Source of the DNA: an uncultured Lachnospiraceae bacterium
Lineage (GTDB): Bacteria; Bacillota; Clostridia; Lachnospirales; Lachnospiraceae
DNA length: 8,747 bases
Assembly: GCA_905236615.1 (NCBI GenBank)
Contig: CAJORC010000424.1
Coordinates: 1 to 8,747 of the forward strand
Direction of reading: 5' to 3'
The stretch's first letter is position 1. Each line of letters opens with the position of its first letter. The notes under the pieces are model-generated. The model saw only the letters and a program-made list of their open reading frames with translations, was not told the origin of the DNA and ran no database searches. Position numbers and translations under genes: made by a program. This document shows, piece after piece, positions 6,163-8,747 of the stretch.

Positions 6163-7377
6163 TTATTCGTGCTGCATTCTCCAGTCGATGCACCTCTGCA
6201 GATAATCTACATATTCGGGGTTTCTGCACATTCCCTTGCCTACGGCGTCGGAGATCTTCGCAACATCCTGACCGTTGCAGGCAGTTGTCTTCATGACAAT
6301 ATTCAGTGCGGGCACACTGGTGTCATTTGAAAGGTATGTGCCTATACCGAAAGCAACCCTTGTCCTTCCGTTGAAATGCCTGAAAATCATATCAGCACGC
6401 TCGAAGTCAAGTGAATCAGAGAAGAGAAGTGTCTTGCTCTTCGGATCGATACCCAGACTCTCATAGTGTGCAAGCATCTTCTCTCCCCATTCGATCGGGT
6501 CTCCGCTGTCATGTCTTACACCCGAGAAGAGTGTCGCAAAAGTAAGCTGGAAGTCCTTTAAGAAACAGTCTGTCGTTATGGCATCGGTAAGTGCGGTTCC
6601 GTTAAGTACACCGTATTCCTTAACCCATGCGTCGAGGGCATACCAGTTGGAATAAGCCGGATTATGCTTGTGATTACCCTGTCCTACACACATAAGCCAC
6701 TCGTGAGCCATTGTTCCGACAGGCATGATACCGTATTTCTTTGCAAGGTATACATTACTTGTTCCGATGTATTTTGACGGACAGCCTTCTGTCTCACTGA
6801 GATGAGTAAATTTCTCAACCGCAAGTTCCTGCGCTTCAGCGGAAAGTCTGCGTCTGAGTCCAAATTCCGAAAAAGTTCCGGCAAGCCATTCTCCTGAACG
6901 GATTTTTTCAAACTTGGCTTCAAGCCTTTCCTTAAAGCTATCCAGCAGTTCGTTATAATCATACTGCATACGGAAATATACTTCATTAACGATCGCCAGT
7001 GTCGGTATCTCATAAAGTGAAGTATTAAGCCATGTTCCCTTTGTCTCGATGGCAAGTCCGCATTCAGCATCCGTAGTGATCTCGAAATCCAGATATCTGG
7101 GTTCCCAGAGACGGAGAAAATCAAGATAAGACCCTTTGATCCACTTTATTCCGTCAAGATATTCGAGCTCTTCTTCCGAAAAACGGAGGCTGCAATATGC
7201 TTTAATCTGTTCTTTTATCTCTTCAACCATTTCTGCCGTAAAATGAACATCCTTATTGCGGCACTTAAAGTTCCAGGTTGTCTTGTATCCCGGAAACTGA
7301 TGATAGATTGCCTGTCCCATTGAAAATTTATACAGGTCCGTTTCCAGTAACGAGTTGATGATCTGATCAAGCTTCAT
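6163..7377 (-). CDS. pncB: Nicotinate phosphoribosyltransferase (PncB)
   Basis: 404 residues, close to the roughly 400 of E. coli-type PncB. It joins nicotinate to PRPP with ATP hydrolysis to give nicotinate mononucleotide, the entry step of NAD salvage (Preiss-Handler pathway) in the cytosol. Motifs: LLETDLYKFSMGQAIYHQFP (10-29), ETKGTWLNTSLYEIPTLAIV (111-130), EFGLRRRLS (171-179), GTSNVYLAKKYG (205-216), GTMAHEW (221-227, His225 being the expected phosphorylated catalytic His), GVRHDSGDP (286-294), LLFSDSLDF (317-325), VAFGIGTYLSNDT (341-353). The ATG at 7377 has AAGGGGA about 8 nt upstream, and a promoter lies at 7434-7462. No canonical terminator follows; instead a Cys-rich stretch continues in frame after the stop. 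No recognisable NiaR- or NrtR-type operator was seen. Identification is firm. Confidence 0.96.
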   Translation of the reverse strand: MKLDQIINSLLETDLYKFSMGQAIYHQFPGYKTTWNFKCRNKDVHFTAEMVEEIKEQIKAYCSLRFSEEELEYLDGIKWIKGSYLDFLRLWEPRYLDFEITTDAECGLAIETKGTWLNTSLYEIPTLAIVNEVYFRMQYDYNELLDSFKERLEAKFEKIRSGEWLAGTFSEFGLRRRLSAEAQELAVEKFTHLSETEGCPSKYIGTSNVYLAKKYGIMPVGTMAHEWLMCVGQGNHKHNPAYSNWYALDAWVKEYGVLNGTALTDAITTDCFLKDFQLTFATLFSGVRHDSGDPIEWGEKMLAHYESLGIDPKSKTLLFSDSLDFERADMIFRHFNGRTRVAFGIGTYLSNDTSVPALNIVMKTTACNGQDVAKISDAVGKGMCRNPEYVDYLQRCIDWRMQHE

Positions 7378-7433
7378 AATAATTTCCCCTTAATATATTT
7401 TCTCAAGCAGTTTATAAGCCTTCTAATCTCTAG

Positions 7434-7462
7434 ATATTAAACAGATTTGCCCTGTGAGTCAA
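7434..7462 (-). promoter_or_regulatory. Probable pncB promoter
   Basis: TTGACT (7457-7462) and TAATAT (7434-7439) are 17 nt apart on the minus strand; the -35 is 5/6 and the -10 is 4/6 of consensus. The predicted leader is about 50 nt. It lies just downstream of the glycosyltransferase terminator, which fits a separate pncB unit. Confidence 0.55.
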
Positions 7463-7479
7463 TAGTTATGTATAAAAAT

Positions 7480-7513
7480 ATCCTTCCCAAAAATATTTTT
7501 TGTCGGGAAGGAT
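7480..7513. terminator. Rho-independent terminator after the glycosyltransferase gene
   Basis: A perfect 9-bp stem (ATCCTTCCC at 7480-7488 with GGGAAGGAT at 7505-7513) encloses a 16-nt loop holding an A/T palindrome. On the minus strand it is followed by ATTTTTATA, on the plus strand by TTTATTTAT, so it could work both ways. It begins 17 nt past the glycosyltransferase stop. Confidence 0.8.
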
Positions 7514-7529
7514 TTTATTTATCTTACTG

Positions 7530-8543
7530 TCATTTTTCTTTATTTCGGAGCAGTGCAGCGTATCTCGCGGCATTTTCCCTGTCTCCGGTGATAACATAAC
7601 ATATATGAAGTCCGATCAGGGGGTAGGAATCATGGTAGACAGCCGATATCAGGCTCTCCGTTTCAAACGCCGCATTATAATACCAGATCTCAGCTTCGGA
7701 ATAATCTCTCTTCTGCCTGTAATACTCACCCAGTTCATATAAAAGCTCACTCGGTGTATCGTCCACGGCAATCCCCCTTGCCGCCACTTTAAGCAGAAGC
7801 TCCGTATTATCCTCCAAGCGGGCGCATTTGGCAAGCACGCAGCAGTCTATGGCGATCAGCTCGGAATTCTCATCCGTATCCAGATGCTTTCTGAAAAAAT
7901 CTTTTGCATCTATGAAATCCTCATCCGAACCGGCGATAAAGAGTTCACGCGCATACATCCTCTGCATGTGCTCGGAGATATCCCCATCTGTCTCTATTGC
8001 ATTACGGTACATGAAAAAGTCTCTCTCCTGATGGCCTGCGGTCGGCTTATGGATTATCTTTATGTCACTGTCAAAAACCACAGGAGTCAGACGCACCTTC
8101 TCATGTACTGCATCCTGCCACACGAAATTTCTGACGCGGCGGTAGAGTTTCGGTCTTAATTCCTCATCATAATTATATGTAGTATTAAAGGCAAGCTGGT
8201 TTGTATAGAGCATCTGCACAACTTCTATCTCAGGAAGCAGATGTTCTTTCAGGATTCCAAACTTCTCCCTGTTTTCCTCATCAATGACTTCATCTGCATC
8301 AGCACTGTATATGTATTCCATAGTTGCCTTCGAAAATGCAAAATTTCTTGCAGCAGAAAAGTCATTGTCCCATTTGAAATCATATATCTTGTCCGTATAA
8401 TTACGGGCTATCTCTTTAGTTTTGTCCGTGGAACCGGTGTCCACAATAATGATCTCATCCATCAGATCCGCAACGCAGTCAAGGCAGCGCGCCAGAATCT
8501 CTTCTTCATTTTTTACTATCATGCAAAGACTTATTGTAACCAT
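7530..8543 (-). CDS. Family 2 glycosyltransferase with helical (TPR-like) C-terminus
   Basis: 337 residues from the ATG at 8543. The N-terminal GT-A domain shows VTISLCMIVKNEEEILARCL (2-21), DEIIIVDTGSTDKTKEIA (29-46) with the nucleotide-binding Asp, DNDFSAARNFAFSKA (59-73), and the metal-binding DADE (82-85). WQDAVHEKV (142-150) belongs to the acceptor side of this SunS/WaaE-like GT2 branch. From about 190 to the end the protein is helix-rich, and SELLYELGEYYRQKRDYSEAEIWYYNAA (265-292) looks like a TPR unit. It probably transfers a sugar from a nucleotide donor to a peptide, glycan or lipid acceptor in the cytosol; donor and acceptor cannot be told. No signal peptide or membrane segment is visible. 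It is a single-gene unit with its own promoter and terminator. The longer GTG start at 8549 is rejected because it lies inside the ribosome site. Confidence 0.88.
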   Translation of the reverse strand: MVTISLCMIVKNEEEILARCLDCVADLMDEIIIVDTGSTDKTKEIARNYTDKIYDFKWDNDFSAARNFAFSKATMEYIYSADADEVIDEENREKFGILKEHLLPEIEVVQMLYTNQLAFNTTYNYDEELRPKLYRRVRNFVWQDAVHEKVRLTPVVFDSDIKIIHKPTAGHQERDFFMYRNAIETDGDISEHMQRMYARELFIAGSDEDFIDAKDFFRKHLDTDENSELIAIDCCVLAKCARLEDNTELLLKVAARGIAVDDTPSELLYELGEYYRQKRDYSEAEIWYYNAAFETESLISAVYHDSYPLIGLHICYVITGDRENAARYAALLRNKEK

Positions 8544-8548
8544 GTCCA

Positions 8549-8555
8549 CCTCCTT
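8549..8555 (-). promoter_or_regulatory. Strong ribosome binding site that fixes the glycosyltransferase start
   Basis: AAGGAGG on the minus strand ends 5 nt before ATG 8543. An in-frame GTG at 8547-8549 overlaps the last G of this site and cannot be the main start, so the gene is two residues shorter than the longest reading frame. Confidence 0.85.
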
Positions 8556-8582
8556 TTTATCAAAACTGACTCTCTTTTATAT

Positions 8583-8611
8583 ATTATAAAACATTATCCC
8601 CAAGCTTTCGA
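8583..8611 (-). promoter_or_regulatory. Probable promoter for the glycosyltransferase gene
   Basis: A perfect TATAAT (8583-8588) sits 17 nt from TCGAAA (8606-8611), a 4/6 match to TTGACA. The leader would be about 30 nt and ends in AAGGAGG. Confidence 0.5.
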
Positions 8612-8659
8612 GATTTATTTATCGTACAAACCTGTCTCTGTCTGCCGTCAAAACCGTTT

Positions 8660-8696
8660 CGTAACTGTTCACACCTTGCAGGTGCTCACAGTTACG
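8660..8696 (-). repeat. Extragenic palindromic element 1 (37-nt hairpin)
   Basis: CGTAACTGT (8660-8668) and ACAGTTACG (8688-8696) form a perfect 9-bp stem. Inside, CACCT (8672-8676) pairs with AGGTG (8680-8684) around a 3-nt loop. The internal 3x3 loop reads GAG/TGA on the minus strand, allowing G-A, A-G and G-T pairs, but TCA/CTC on the plus strand. No poly-T follows, so it is not a standard terminator. It resembles dispersed palindromes common in intergenic DNA of gut Firmicutes, though copy number cannot be seen here. Confidence 0.6.
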
Positions 8697-8740
8697 GGAT
8701 TTGCCCATTTTAAGATTGCCTACGGCAATGGGGCAAATCC
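8697..8740. repeat. Extragenic palindromic element 2 (44-nt two-level hairpin), abutting element 1
   Basis: GGATTTGCCC (8697-8706) and GGGCAAATCC (8731-8740) make a perfect 10-bp outer stem. An inner 6-bp stem, ATTGCC (8715-8720) with GGCAAT (8724-8729), closes a 3-nt loop. An alternative fold extends the outer arm by CATT/AATG with one bulged base, competing with the inner stem. The next base after element 1 is the first of element 2, so they form one compound unit. No T-run follows on either strand. Confidence 0.6.
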
Positions 8741-8747
8741 TAGTTTC

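Noticed and set aside
6163..6165. Selenocysteine or pyrrolysine recoding at the pncB stop
   Set aside because: The stop is TAA, which is used for neither, and no SECIS-like structure is evident.
6684..7124. 146-codon minus-strand frame inside pncB
   Set aside because: It overlaps pncB in another frame; pncB motifs are continuous across it, so it is not a frameshifted gene piece.
7378..7470. NAD-responsive operator (NiaR or NrtR type) before pncB
   Set aside because: No convincing palindrome matching either type could be seen; only a weak 4-bp inverted repeat between the promoter boxes.
7500..7742. 80-codon plus-strand frame at the end of the glycosyltransferase
   Set aside because: It begins inside the terminator hairpin and runs antisense to the glycosyltransferase coding region; no promoter or ribosome site.
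8547..8549. GTG as start of the glycosyltransferase
   Set aside because: The codon overlaps the AAGGAGG ribosome site; ATG 8543 is correctly spaced.
8632..8643. Tandem CTGTCT repeat
   Set aside because: Only two 6-bp copies; easily chance.

Overview
The window looks like a chromosomal segment of a low-to-mid-GC Firmicute, most likely a Lachnospiraceae-type Clostridium relative (Butyrivibrio/Roseburia-like). This rests on recognising protein families, on strong AGGAGG-type ribosome sites, and on sigma-A-like promoters with 17-nt spacers; no rRNA or other marker gene is present. All seven protein genes lie on the minus strand, so they read from the right end of the window to the left. I found no mobile element, CRISPR array, tRNA or rRNA.

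In transcription order: (1) 8747-8550, an intergenic stretch with two abutting hairpins (8660-8740) and then a promoter; (2) a GT2 glycosyltransferase with a helical/TPR-like C-terminus (7530-8543), closed by a terminator; (3) pncB, nicotinate phosphoribosyltransferase (6163-7377), with its own promoter and an odd Cys-rich in-frame stretch after its stop; (4) a 78-residue acidic membrane-anchored protein (5734-5970) with its own strong promoter and a strong hairpin terminator; (5) a two-gene unit of a COG2509-type FAD-dependent dehydrogenase (4182-5579) and a membrane-anchored PrsA/SurA-like peptidyl-prolyl isomerase (3099-4181), the stop of the first touching the start of the second; (6) an rmlB-rmlA unit (1847-2929 and 959-1828) with a near-consensus promoter, followed 50 nt later by the start of a GH25 lysozyme that runs off the left edge (1-908).

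Functionally this is mostly cell-envelope and housekeeping content: dTDP-4-keto-6-deoxyglucose synthesis for rhamnose or related sugars, a cell-wall hydrolase, an extracytoplasmic foldase, a glycosyltransferase and NAD salvage. Each transcription unit can be outlined from sequence alone because most gaps hold a promoter, a terminator or both.

I see no clear new multi-gene system. The most interesting signals are small: the tandem hairpins at the right end, the Cys-x2-Cys-x4-Cys tail after the pncB stop (which partly overlaps a sequence resembling one hairpin arm), a possible two-codon leader ORF overlapping the lysozyme start, and a 9-bp direct repeat spaced exactly 40 bp across the oxidoreductase promoter.
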